Positions 1 through 12,900 of a stretch of DNA of 64,000 nt are shown here, in pieces (the stretch's first letter is position 1; the number at the start of each line of letters is the position of its first letter). The position numbers and the translations under genes are program-made. The stretch is from Numida meleagris (taxonomy: Eukaryota > Chordata > Aves > Galliformes > Numididae). The stretch lies in NCBI RefSeq assembly GCF_002078875.1, contig NC_034411.1, forward strand, positions 38,790,276 to 38,854,275, in the 5' to 3' direction. The notes under the pieces were generated by a model, which was not told the DNA's origin, searched no databases, and saw only the letters and a list, made by a program, of their open reading frames with translations.

Positions 1-3000
1 CTTTTCCAGGAAAACCAGGAAAATCCATAATGCTTTGCACGTTAATATGAAACCACAAACAATCCTCCCTTCCCAGACACGTCATAAGAGCTGTCATTGG
101 ACTGTTCTGCAGGCAGAACCTCCCCGTGACAGATCAGAACTACACTGACCCTCAGCAGCAAGTTCTGTAGGCACATATTATCAGAGTCCAGCTAAACTGG
201 AATCATCAGTATTACGTATGTAAAAGCACTGATACTTGAAGTATTTTCCCTTGATAGCATGCGAGCAAACAGTATGAAAGGAGGGTATAACAAAACAGCA
301 GATTGAACAGAGGTGGGTTGAAAAATGGCCAAAATAACAGAGTACACCTTACTGCTGGCCAAAGCAGCAGCAATGTTCAAAGCCTCTCCCTACAGACAGG
401 TTATAGAACTTTTCTAAATAGCGCTGAAGAGAAACACTGAAGAGGTTCACCTCATAATCACGGTATGTGTGCATAAGGATAAGGTATAACGTGTTGCAAA
501 CACCTTTGGCAACAGCCGAAACCCACGAGTTTTACATACACAATTCTTTTTCAAAGCTCTACAACACTTTGTTGCTTGTTAGGATTAACCCTATAAGACA
601 ATGTTCATTAAGCATTCATCAAAATGACATGAGATACCTGGGTATCAGTATAAGCACTTTTTTCATTTTCAAGATATGGGAATACTCTAGGTTAAGCTCC
701 TTTAACTGGATGAATTTCTCTTGCTCTTACTTCAGACAGGTTTGTTTCCTGTTACAAGATGTAAGGGGGATGATACCATGCTCTGTTATTCTTCATTTCT
801 CACTTCAGTTGCTAAGCAAACACTAATTAGCAAAACATCATTTCATGACCAATTTGCTATCATTCTCTAATCCCATTCTACCTTTTCATTCATTCTGAAG
901 TGAATCAGTGACAAACTCATCAATAATCTCTGTTGTAATTTGCATGTCCAAAGAAAATGATTCCATATCATTTGCCATGAATTATATAGTATCTTTATCT
1001 TATCTCACAGCATTTAGCCGAAATATCAGATTATTTTAAGGCTACATCTGAACCTGTGAGACACCAGTTACCAAAATACTCGTATCAATCATGGAAACTC
1101 CCAAGTAGTGTAAAAGTTATGTTTCTATCCACAAATAATATCTCTGCACAAAGTGCTGCAAATGGCAATGGGTTATTTCTTAGTGTTAGAAAGTCTGGAT
1201 TTACAGGAGTACCAGCTCAGAGTAAGCATGTCTGATTTGGGATTTGACAAATGAACTCAATGAAATTATACTTCTTAGTTCCAGTATCCAGTCTGCGGAT
1301 CCCAGAGCTTGCTGAATAAGAAGTCACTTATAAATGTCAAAATTCCTCATTTTGATTGCACACAAATCCCCCCTCAGGTTGTGTTGGAGAGGCATTTATG
1401 TAACTGGGACAAGACATTTTTCCCATTCGGAAAGAAACTTGTATCATATTTCTGTGTTTCATACTCAGTGGCACATTACCACTCAGTGGTATCACATCGT
1501 TTCAAATTATACTAAGTTTCTCCATCTCACATTCAAAGTTTTGCATTGTGTCTGTGTCACAAAAACGTCTGTAGTATTTTGAAATCATTTTGCAATGCAC
1601 ATTTCTGCATTAAATACACCTTCCACTCAGTACCCAAGCCAGGGAACTTTCTGCCATTTTGAATACATTGTGAGTGCTTACAGACTTCTGAGCACAGCAG
1701 ATAAACAGGCTAAGGTTTAGTCATAGGAAAACAGCACAATTTTATTTTCTGATGCCTTCCTTCTGCCTTCCTAGACAAGCTTACCTAGACAGCATAAGTA
1801 AGGAAGGACAATACATAGACTTTCTTGAGGTTTCCTTACTCATTTTTCCATTTTTTTCTATAAACACCAAGGAGAGCTGTATGCAGTTCGAAATAACTGC
1901 CTGTCAACCCGCAATATTCAGTGCTGCAACTGAAAAAAAGGCTAAATTAGGGCTTCTGTAAAGTGCATTAGATGAACAAATCTATAGCTATGATACAGAC
2001 AATAAATTCAGTGCAAAACTAATGGGCTTTATACAAGCAAATGAATTAAGTGATTAGAAAGGGAGAGGGAAAATGAGCTGTAAGAACAATCAGCCAGTGC
2101 AAAGAAACTACCCAAACATGTCAGTGCGGATCATTACATAATGTTCTCTCAGGGTACTTGTTATGAGAAAACTTAACTGTTCCTACTCAGGGACAGTTTT
2201 CACCAAGGTAACGCTGCTGAAGTCCCAACAGCATAAGCTAGCACTGCGAGCACACTAATTTGATTCATGTTCGAATCAGTGTGTTTATACCTAAAACAAT
2301 GAAAAAGTCCAGAGCACTGTAAAATCAGGACTACAATTTTGACTTGGATACGTGTGGTTTTGTGCATGCACAGACTAAATCACTAAGCAAAGGAAGGGAG
2401 AGAGCACTATAGATTCCTGTCTTGCCTTGCTAAGAACAGTCAAAATGGGGGGAAGGTACCTGAGGCTCCAGTTAAATTTGATCATAAAAATGTGGTACTC
2501 AGATTCTTTTCAAATATTGCATTTGGGATACACAGTGTAACCATCTTTTTTAGACTGCCTGTTTAAAGCTGGATTCTACAAGCTTGTGCTGCTTAAAAAA
2601 GTATTCTATTCCACTGAAATCAACAGAGAATCACAATAAATTAAATGATATTCTTGGTTTGAAGAGTGTTTTACACTTAAGGAAATAGAACTTCTTGCAA
2701 ACAAGATATCAAAGGCCTAATTTTGGTGCTATCATGTCTAATTACTCAGAAACATTACCAGGAGAAAATTTTTTTCTCGCATAACTCAAACATTCATCAA
2801 CCACTTTATACAGTTATTAACTTGCATTAAATAAATTGCAAAGAACCCCTATTGCAAGGATTTTTCGTTATAGTCAGACCGTTGTACCAAACTTAATTTC
2901 TCTACACATGTGAATTACTTTGGATTACATTACATTCTGGAAAACTGACAAGACCAGACTGATGAAAACAACAACAAAAACAATGATTACATTATGTTGG

Positions 3001-5446
3001 GATGCGCAAAATGAATTGAGAACTGAGTTATTTTGAACCACAATTAAATCATTTATGTTCTGTATGAACAGAAAAAAAATTTGCTGTATTCTCACAGAAA
3101 CTGACTTTCAATATATACAAAACAGCAATGATGAAACCTTCTAGATTACTGTAATTACCATGGACAAACAAAAACAATGTTTTGTGTAGAAGAATAATAA
3201 ATTAGTATTTTCCACAGAATGTTTCATTAACAGCCAGTAGAAATCGGTTATTTGGAGCAATACAAATAATTAACGTACTAGAAGTTTACATATACAAATT
3301 AGCAACTTTAGTCACAGCTGCTATGAAGCTGAAGTTACTCATATATACTTTTTTTTTTTTCAGGCTTGAAACTCATGTATCAATAGTTGCAGAAATGTTT
3401 CCTCAGAACTCAGTAGCTCAAACGAAGTACAACTTGCTAGTTATTTAGCTGTGGAAAAAAGGAATGTGAAGAGCTATCTTTTAAATATAAAGCAAATCTA
3501 TCCTTTAGATATAAAGCAGATGTGTAACTCTGTACTTACATTCATGGGTATTTTCAGTATTATTTTGATTACTGGATTAAGACCTTCATATTTTAACAGT
3601 GTAACATTAATACAATAAAAATGATGAGAGATGAAAAGTAACTACTCTAAAGTTTAAACTTTGTTCAATAGTTAGTCTCAAAGACTTATAAAAGCAATGC
3701 TTATTTGAAGTAGGTAATGGTTGAGAATTGCTCCAATTTTAACTCTGAAAAGGTATGTAATGAAAATATACTTAAGAGATAGCAGAGTAATTTATCCTTT
3801 CAGACATAAATAAACAGTGACAAAAAATCAAGATCAAGAATTAAAAGGTTGGCTATTGTCAGATAAATTCTCTAGCTTTAACAATGAGCTCAGCCCTATA
3901 CAACTCATTTGCTTTTAGTAAAATTAGCTGCTATTGCAGAAAGCAGATTACAGTGCAGCTGGTTTTACCTTGTGCTATCTGAGATACACACATTTGAAGC
4001 AAAAGAAGCCTTTCTGCAACGAGCTGATGTTTTTATATCTTCCAATTTTACATTAATGCACAGTGATTCAGATGGAGCAGTTAATATCCAAGGTACTGAC
4101 TAATAACAACAACTCTCCTGGTATAGATCTCTTATTCTTGTGCAATTCTTACCACTGAGCATGCATGTTTTCTGCCAAAACTCCAAAAGAAGTAAATGTT
4201 TCAAGATTAAATTTGCCACAACATGTGCGATTTGACTGGTTCGAAACAAGAAGAGGTAAGACTCCTATACTCTTCTAAGAGCTTAAGTAAGGATTTCATT
4301 TCTGTATAATTGGGGGATCACACACACTCACTGGTTAATTGCCTCTTGCATGGAAACAAATTGAAGAAAACAAAAGAATGTATTAGACTGACAGATTAGT
4401 TACAATGGAAATGAATTTAGCTAAAAATGAATTTACCATACAAGTTTACATTAACAGTTACAACAGGAATGATTTCAGCTGGAAGCTGGGACCAGATCCA
4501 GCCACTTTGCACTTCTATTTGAAAAGTACAAAAAGGCATTAAATAGAAGAGATGCTGAACTTGGGACAGCACATTATGTTTGTGAAAATACTTCAGCTAG
4601 TTTATTCCTGAGATTCTCTAGAGGCTTAAGAGTGTCCAAGCCCAACAAACGGTCCAGCTATCACAGACCTATTCCAACCACATTGAGATCAGAACTCTAA
4701 TTTCCATTCAGGGCTGCAGTATCCAGCAGACCATTAGTTGCTCATTTTAGCCATGCAAAATTCATTTTGGCTTCTATCAGACTTTTACCAACATGAAGAC
4801 TCAATGATTTCAATCTCTGAAAATAAAACAAAGATCCAATCAACCAGCTTTGCTAGACGGATTTTAAAGTTTGCCAAGAAGTTTCTCCAAGATGCAGCCT
4901 GTAGGCTGCTTGTATGTTTCTGTTGTGGGACAGTTTAACAACCAGAAACCTAAGCTGAACATACAACATTGTTACTTCAGTGTCACTTCAAATTTCTTCA
5001 GGAAAGCACTACGCTACACTGTTCTGTGTCTACATTTCCAAGAAGGTCTGTTACTATGTGCTCTTACACCTCAACTGACTGAGTCAGGACTATCAAAGTC
5101 TAACTGCTTTCCTCGCTGATAAACAAGAACACCTTCCTGTTACTGTTCCAAAAGGCTCCGGCACCAAATCCATCCACTGTCCCCCACACTAGCATAGGTC
5201 CTCCTCTGAAGCGGAAAGACACTAACAATGATTTAGCATTTAGGATAAACAAAGAAGTGGGGCTTAGGGAACTAGCTATTTTCTGTTTGGTAACAGCCCT
5301 GTTTGAGGACATTCTCTTCCTGTTCCATTGCTCCCATTACGTGTTCTGTTAGAGGTCTCAATCCTCAACTCCTAAGAGTGTGAATGACTGTAGGTGTGTT
5401 CTTCCTCCTTGCATCACTCAGGCTCTGAGTAGCCGGCTTTCTAGAC

Positions 5447-5449
<3 letters not shown>
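1..5449. other. AT-rich non-coding DNA, no supported gene
   Basis: This stretch is A+T-rich and all frames are broken by frequent stops. The short open frames have no recognisable motifs, and their lengths are expected by chance at this base composition. It lies downstream, in the transcript sense, of the minus-strand gene start at 16.4 kb, so it may be intron. One splice-flanked segment near 4.2 kb is treated as a finding. A 12-T run at 3349-3360 directly followed by CAG resembles a plus-strand acceptor, but no matching donor follows. Confidence 0.6.

Positions 5450-5482
<33 letters not shown>
5450..5482. repeat. 33-bp poly(A) tract
   Basis: An uninterrupted run of 33 A. It could be the tail of an old retroposed copy, but the DNA just upstream (ending CTTTCTAGACCAT) shows no recognisable gene or SINE and I see no target-site duplication. 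A simple homopolymer is the safe call. Its length is likely to vary between individuals and between assemblies. Confidence 0.9.
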
Positions 5483-5485
<3 letters not shown>

Positions 5486-7465
5486 TTGTCTCTTCTTAAT
5501 TGCTGTACATGCTTTCTACCTAAGTTGGGACAAGCTATTAAGTGTATTAAGTGCTAATTAAATACCAACTTTGAGATGAAAGAAAATTAAAATTGTACAT
5601 CTATTAAAAGAAATCATTATTCTATAATTTAAACAGAGCTCCTCAGTAGTCCTCAGGAACATACAATAAAGACCATGTATGGGTAGGTGTAATATGATGC
5701 AGTTGCCTTAGGAACAGATGATCAGCACATAAAGCAGGAAGCCAGCTTAGAAGGCAAACTCAAAGACTTAAGCCTGATGAGCCTGGCTTGAATAAGATTA
5801 ATGCTAAAAGCGTCATAGACTTGGCTGGAGTCAGGGATTCATCTCATACACTTTTTCTAATTTTCTCCTATTTGCAATGTGAGTGTGAGCATAGAGCTGA
5901 ATAACATATCGCTTTGAGCCAGAAGCGTTCTAGTAGAGACGTTTCTCCCAGTTTCCTTTGTGCAGTAATGTCATCAAAGAAGTAAAAGGTTCCTGGGGAG
6001 TCATAAGAAAGTCTAGCTTTACACTCTGGAGATTCTGATATCGTTCCCACTTCTAATGTATTTTCATTATGTAGACTAGAGATAATGCACTTCTTTAGAA
6101 GTGTAGCGTGTTTAACAATTTGACATGCAGAAAGAAAACATCATCTGGTATGTGTCATTTAAAGTAATATTACTAGAAAAGATTCCTATAAAGGTGCCAT
6201 GCAAAAATCTTTTCATCTTCTGAACTTTCTAGGAATAAATACAGGATGTCTAATATTGCTTCCAGAACTATTTCCAATGTGATTCAATTTCTAACATAAA
6301 CTGAACAAAAACAGAAGGTCCCAAGTATTGATCCCAGTACAATACTTGTGATCTGTGCTTTTTGTCCCTACATTTCTCTACTGAGAATGCACTTATTCTC
6401 ATTCCTATGATTTACATCCCATTTTTGTTTCTATTTGGAGAAATACTAAACAAAAGACTACTTCTCAATAGATGAAGTCCAAACACATGTAAAACCTTCT
6501 ACTTGTTGACTTCACTATTTGCAAGAAGAATTTTCTACAGAAACTGAATGATACGTAATGGAGATATAAAGTTTACAACAGCAAAGAGTAGTATGATTTC
6601 TTTCTGTCTGATACAAGAAAAGCAAATACAGAAGTTGTTCATTAAATAAACAATGCAGCTAGGAAAACTTTGAGCAAGTTTTTTTTTTTTTCTTCAAAAA
6701 AAGTAACAGACTACAATTTCAAATTTCCTTCTTTGATTGAAGGTTATGAATTTTCACCTCCTTTTTAGCCTTCTGGGACAATTTTTATTAAGGTCTTCCA
6801 ATGACAGCAAAATAATTTTATGAGCAGGAGCTGGAGGTCAAATTTTATGTTGCACATCTAAGAGGATCATTATAAGCCTTACAAGTCAACCATGGGAATA
6901 CAGTGATTTGAGATGTATTGGTGTTCTCCTCATACATTCTCCCAGGTTCATGTGGCAAGCTGGAAAAACTGACCAGGAATCAGATAGCCTCCTGAAGTCC
7001 CTCATGCTGTGAAACAGTAGTTCTACTCCTCCATGTTAACCTATGTACACAAACTCATGTTCATGTAGCTAGTGTAGGACTTCAATGGCATACCTACCTT
7101 TTCCTAGTTCTACATTAGTTTGTAATTTCTCCTTTTTAACTGGCCTCTGAAACATATTTCTTTACATTATAAGCTTCTTGTTTCTGAAAGGAAGAAAGAT
7201 CCTCAACTGAGAAGTTACCAGGACAACAGGATATTGTAAAGCTAAACACTATATAGCAAAAACAATTTCAGCAGAAAGACAAGGTCAAATACATTTGCTG
7301 TTATTAATTGTTGTTCCATGGAATATGCTACCTAAAACCGTAAGTGGTAACTATGGTCTAGATACACTGAAAAATTTAAGATGATTACCAGAAAGAGTAT
7401 ATTACCATGTTAGTTTGCCCTAAAAAGTACTGGCTGTGTATTTCAACAAATAAATAAAAGAATGT
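5483..7465. other. AT-rich non-coding DNA, no supported gene
   Basis: No gene, RNA or clear mobile element is visible. The minus-strand open frame at 5868-6050 has no matching splice donor or known motif. A possible heavily decayed CR1 tail near 7.31-7.39 kb is discussed in the findings. Confidence 0.55.
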
Positions 7466-7598
7466 CCTTATATATATATATACAGTCCTTATATATACAT
7501 ATATAGTACTTTCCTTATATATATAGTCCTTTCCTTATATATATAGTCCTATATATATATATATATGCTGTCTTCATATTATATATATATATATAAGG
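7466..7598. repeat. AT microsatellite/minisatellite
   Basis: Runs of alternating TA are interspersed with a diverged unit of about 18-20 bp that reads roughly TTCCTTATATATATAGTCC, repeated several times with length changes. The block therefore combines a TA dinucleotide repeat with a short minisatellite. It is almost entirely A/T, and the TA tracts are self-complementary. It should be unstable and hard to assemble. Confidence 0.9.
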
Positions 7599-7626
7599 AA
7601 ACAGGACATGACCATGAAGACAGCAT
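7565..7626. repeat. 13-bp perfect inverted repeat around a TA tract
   Basis: ATGCTGTCTTCAT at 7565-7577 is the exact reverse complement of ATGAAGACAGCAT at 7614-7626. The 36-nt spacer is largely TA repeat and can itself fold. This gives a potential cruciform in DNA or stem-loop in RNA at the right edge of the AT minisatellite. Whether it forms or has any role is inference. Confidence 0.8.
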
Positions 7627-9789
7627 CATGTAAGCTCAAGATCTCAGAAGGGATAGGTAGGCTCTTAGTTCACTTTGCAGCTGAGCACAAGCCCATGATC
7701 CACTCATACAGCTGCACAGACCTTGCAAAGCCACATCGCAGTATGCTGGGACTCACAAATAACATTGCTGCCAGCCAGTTTAAAAGTAAAATGTATAGGC
7801 TTCCACACTACTTTGGTACCTTTAGCTGTTGTGTAGGAGACACTAAGGAAAACCATCAAAGCAGTGCTATTTCCAATGTCAAAGCAGAGAAAGAGAAGAT
7901 AAAACTCTTTGGAATATTCCTATTGGATTACCTCTACTAGCTACTATTTATATGCTAGTAGGACTGTCAGAATTTTGCAGCACTTTTCAAAATGGAAAAC
8001 AAGCTTGCTCCGGTTAGATGTTAAGGCCTGTTTTCACAAACTATTGCACAAGAACCAATTACAGCAATGAGAATAGCTAATTGCAAGATCAAGGCCTTAT
8101 TAGGAAGAATGCAACTATTTCACTTGCAGCTAGTTATACGTCCTGGTTCTGGAGTAGCTCAAATAATCAAATTACCTTGCCTTGTATGATGGACTTACTG
8201 AGCTAATATTTCCTGTTGGCTATATGATGTCATCCTTATTTTTCTAAATGTTAAGCCACCTAGATCCCTAAACTACTGAAATAGGCACTGTCAGAAAAAG
8301 CCCAATTCTTACCTTGACCAGAAATAGTAATAGGAAAAAAATATGACCGGATGTAAGATAAGGTAGATTTGGTACAGAAATTAACCCTATGATCCTCAAG
8401 GTCAGGAGAAAAGTGAGGAGTCTGAAATCACTTAAATGAACTTTTTTTTTTTTTTTAATAAGGGGAGATGACCAAGTACAGCATACCAAAGTTTAAAGAA
8501 AATGAAAACAGGGAACATCATCCCTGCAACCAGGTTCTACAGTAAGATACAAATTTATCTGCAGATCATGGTTCCCACCAAGGAAATTCCCACCCAGCCT
8601 TCATAGGATCTTTCTCTAAACCAATGGGCTCACTGTTTTACTCTTAGAGTTGTAATCATTCGCTAGCAATAGTAGAAAGCCTAAGGCTTCCACTTCCAAA
8701 GAGAGGGTCAGAACTACACCCTCAGATCCTTCAGGTATGAGCTCTATGCAGGAGGGACAAAGTTGCCTTTATGTAACTTTTCGCTCTCTCTTTTCATCTG
8801 GAGGCCTCTTTGACTTCCACTAAATGGCAGCAGGCATTAATAGCTTCTGATTTACATCAGGAATATGGAACAAAAACACCTCACTATATTAAAGGCAGAT
8901 TAGATCACAACTACTAGGATCTGGTGAAATTACCATTGAGGCTAATGGGCTTCAATGGCGATGAACTAAGCAATTTCAAGAAGATAAACATCTGGGACCA
9001 ATAGTCCTTTCCTTGTGTTTTTGTCTTTCAGTAATACTCCAATTACACAACAATATCTGATATTACAGTATTTCAGCACAAACTTTGCAGCCAGATTGCA
9101 ATGCTGTTACACATATCACATGGTACACTCCAGATCTATTGCAGAAATGTCCTTGACAAAGGAAGGACTCCTCAATAAAGGCAAATACAACTTCATAAAC
9201 CCAATGCAAAATTGCTTCAAAAACAAACATTTGCTTAACCCTTAATAGTTCCCAAATACAGTTCAGGCAAACTAGTTTACTCCCTCATTATTCTATATCA
9301 ATTGTATATAATTGTATATAAACATAGACATATATATACATATACAGTTCACCAGTAAAAGGAGTCTCAAATGCCAGTTAGTGCTTTCTCAAGCTTGCTA
9401 ACATGAGCCCCAGCTTCACAAACACAAGTAGCTCTTCTAGTAGATTCTCACAACAGAGATTTCAGTGGTACATTCCACTGGAAAAAAAAACCAACATTCA
9501 GTGATAACATTTATGTTAAGGGATATAAAGCTAATGCTGAAAGCCAAGAGCTCCCAAATTACTATTCCATGAACTGTTATGCATAAGTAGCATACTGTAC
9601 ATGGCATATAATTAGAGCTGCATGGAAGAAAAAGAAGTGGAAAGCAATCAATTAATTTGTTCAAATAATCAACAAACAAAAAAGTATGCATGTTGTGGGT
9701 TGCAATTTTTAGTTTCTTCACTGTAAAAAGTCAATATAAAAAAAATGTTTACTTGACTGCCTAGCTAAAAGTGGTGGTAACACTACTCA
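7627..9789. other. AT-rich non-coding DNA, no supported gene
   Basis: The plus-strand open frame at 7608-7940 and the minus-strand frame at 8268-8489 show no family motif. The latter is partly a poly-T shadow, because 8442-8456 is a run of 15 T. I see no RNA gene or clear repeat family here. Confidence 0.55.
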
Positions 9790-9914
9790 ATTGTAGTATT
9801 TGTTTACTGAACTACAATGTGTTTAGTAAACACATTCACTAAACATTTGCAATTTGCCAAACATTTACTAAATAATTCAAAATATTTAGTAAACCATATT
9901 AAATTGCAATTTGC
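9790..9914. repeat. Cluster of nested inverted repeats, AT-rich
   Basis: ATTGTAGT (9790-9797) pairs with ACTACAAT (9811-9818). TTTACTAAATA (9864-9874) pairs perfectly with TATTTAGTAAA (9883-9893) across an 8-nt loop. Outside that stem, TTTGCAATTT (9846-9855) can pair with AAATTGCAAT (9901-9910), extending an imperfect hairpin to about 65 nt. Several related TTTACTRAA/TTTAGTAAA words occur in the cluster. It could be a decayed palindromic MITE or simply a low-complexity palindrome. No transposase and no target-site duplication are evident. Confidence 0.7.
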
Positions 9915-12900
9915 TTGACTTGCCCATGGACTGTTTAAAACTTGAAATCTGTGTTTAATGAAGTCCAAATTATAAGAGGAAGCAGTTTTCTGCTTAGTAT
10001 TGGCCCAAAGATATTTTCCTTACCACCTGAAAAAGCCAGGGAACCTCAAGTCTTTTCTCCATTGGAATTGTCTTGAAAAAGAAACTTATGACAGGCTGTT
10101 TGATCTCCATCTAAATATTCACATGGTACCTCTGCAGCTGCTCAGCATTAATCTCCTGTACTCCTTTGCCCTGTCTCTCCTGACCAGATATTGCTCTTCC
10201 ACTCTCATTCTCAACTGCAAGACCACCCAGAGAGTTAAAGCCCACTGGAGCCAAGGCACTCTCTTACCAATAGAAAAATAAAACATAAAAGAAAGAAAAC
10301 TCTCCCATAACATTTTGGGACATCCACTACAAACTTAGGATCAGGTATCTGAAGTATTTTGATAGACTGTTTCTGAGAACAGTTATTCTCAGTGTCGCTC
10401 AGGTATTCTCAGGTGCCATACATACAGGGAAATGGCTTCAGGAGTTTTGTGCGAGCTGTCACGTGGATGTAAGCCAGTAATAGTTCTGGTTTGTATAAAA
10501 TCACACATAGATTTAGCTTGCAGCAGGCAACTAGAGTGACAGTTGAACCAACTATGCCACAATACTTTTAAAGTTGCAATGCAATCAATAACCCTTCTTC
10601 TCTTTTGCCTGTAGGAGTGACCAGGCTTTGTTTAGCTTTTTCTGATAGCGGAACAATTAGTTATGTTACTATTACCAAAGAGCTTTAGGAAGAAAAAACA
10701 AATTAAGCCTTAAACACCATAAATCTGGCTTAAAACAATGAGGTAAGGCACATATTTTTACTTCTCTTTTAAACTCCTGTGGGATTTTGACCGATAAATC
10801 GATCCCAGGGCATACAAACAAGTCTTTCTCCCAGAGTAAAAGATCTAGAGGTTAGTCCATGTTCTCACCTGAAAACCAAGATTCTCACGTAATGACTTGA
10901 GCATAGAAACAGCAACACAAAAGGTATCATCCAAGTACCGCCTCAGTTATAAGAGCATGACCCTCATATTTATGTAGTGGAAAGCAAGTATGAGTTTTAA
11001 ATTATTTGCTCACAGTTGGCCTGAAAATGGCTTTCCTCAGAGAGAATTGCTCCTCAGCTTCTGTCTTTGAACTTCTGGAGATTCCTGTATGCCAGTTCAA
11101 AAACAAGTTAAGTTCTCACTCAGCCGTAAATACTACAAAAACAGTACTTGCACAAATTTCACACATTAATATTTTTTATCCTGATTCATAACCCCATTGG
11201 ATTTGCTTTTAACAATTGTGAAAATTACAGCATTCAATGTGAATTCCATGTGAAAAGCAGACCATCAGCTGTAAACATTGGTCTTCAGCTGTATAACTTC
11301 TATCTGTAAGGCTAAAATGCTCATACTTTTAATTAGCTAAAACTGACACTCCCTTGAAAGGATATCTAAGTTCAGTAACTGTGACATTTTCATAGTCAGA
11401 CATTCATTCTGAAGATTTGTAAGCCAGTGTGTTCCAGCATGTTGTTTATATTACACAGGTAATAGTATTTAATTCCATCTCCAGGTCAAGACCTTCTGTG
11501 CTACGTGCTGTATGTAGTACGCTGATAATCTGGGCATTAAAACCACAGAGCTTGTAGTGTTGTTGAAGTAGCAGTGGAGAAACATTAAAAATAGAGAACC
11601 GCTCTTAAGCCAGCAGGGAGGAGTAGAGCAGGAAGTACTCAAAACTGGTGGACACAATTTTCCATTCCACTTGAAGAACAACAGGCCGCTTAAAAGAAGT
11701 CACTGCAACTATCTGGAATTACATACAAGGCCAAAGTCTCCAGAATGTTCACAAGCCATGAACTACGTACTTAATTCCCACTAAATAGCACTTAGGTGAA
11801 TTAGAAGTACACAGTATTTTCCTAATATTCTTTCTGTGAGTAGCACTTGCAACCACACAAAGTACATAACTGAATAAAAGTGTGATGCTAAGAGGTCTCT
11901 CAGTCATCTAAAAGGAGAGGGGGACACCTATAACCTTGATTTGTCTGTAGCAAGCCTGTATTTAAGAACATGTTCTAAAGATGGACAAAAGTCCCTCCTT
12001 TAGAAGACAGACCCTAATCTTAAACAAGGAGCAGACGTGCATAGATGACCTGTAGGAAGGGGCAGACTGCAAAATTGGGATAGCTGACTTAAATCCACAT
12101 GAATGTATTTAAAATACTAATCACGTAATGACAGTAGCATTAAATCACTACAGAACAGACCTAGCCAGTGCAGAAAATAATGTTTGACAAAGGTGCTAGC
12201 TTTGTGTGTTTCAGGTGGAAAAAAGCTTCCTATCAATTGCTACAGTAATTATAATAGACTGTCTTCCATACAGATCAGCAAGACTGTTCAACAGTTCAGT
12301 GACAGCTGTATGTTTCAAGTACAGAAAAGTTCTTAGGTAACGTACTTGCAAAAAAAACATTTAGAAGCCTAATTCCCACTGACGTAAATGCCCAATGGAA
12401 ACTTAAAATATGGTTGTTCACCTTGTCTTTTCTGTCAAACATAACTCACAGGCTTTTAGAGAGAGAAACCATGGTAATTTACTTCACCTCCATGAAAGAA
12501 CAGCACTGATGATACAGTCCTAACAACGGTTTGATCTACAAACAACAAAAAGGCTGTTACTGGGATCTGCAAATTTTGTGGCTTTTTTTTTTCTTTAAGC
12601 AAAATTCTTTGATTCCTATGTGCTAATTAAAAAGAAAAAAGTCTATTAACATACTTCTCATTGATATCAATGATTGCATAAATACTGAGTTCTATCATTG
12701 ATGTACCTGTATCAAAGTATGATTCTACTGCATCTTGCGTATTTCTTCCCCCTTGCCTTTGCATTTGAGAATTTAAGTCAGATGCTTCAAAACTATCCCC
12801 ATGGAAAAAAATATGAATATTTGATTTAGACTCAAGAGCAGTTATTCCCATATTTTATTACACTGAAACTCAGTAGCAAGAGTTTCAAAAAAGAAAGAAC

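Noticed and set aside
1011..1221. Open segment after TTATCTCACAG ending at AGTAAGC, as an exon
   Set aside because: A 70-odd codon open stretch is expected by chance many times in this composition, and the residues show no motif.
4227..4260. GGTTCGAAAC as a tRNA B-box
   Set aside because: There is no matching A-box or cloverleaf around it.
5450..5482. Poly(A) as the tail of a processed pseudogene
   Set aside because: No recognisable coding or 3' UTR sequence and no target duplication upstream.
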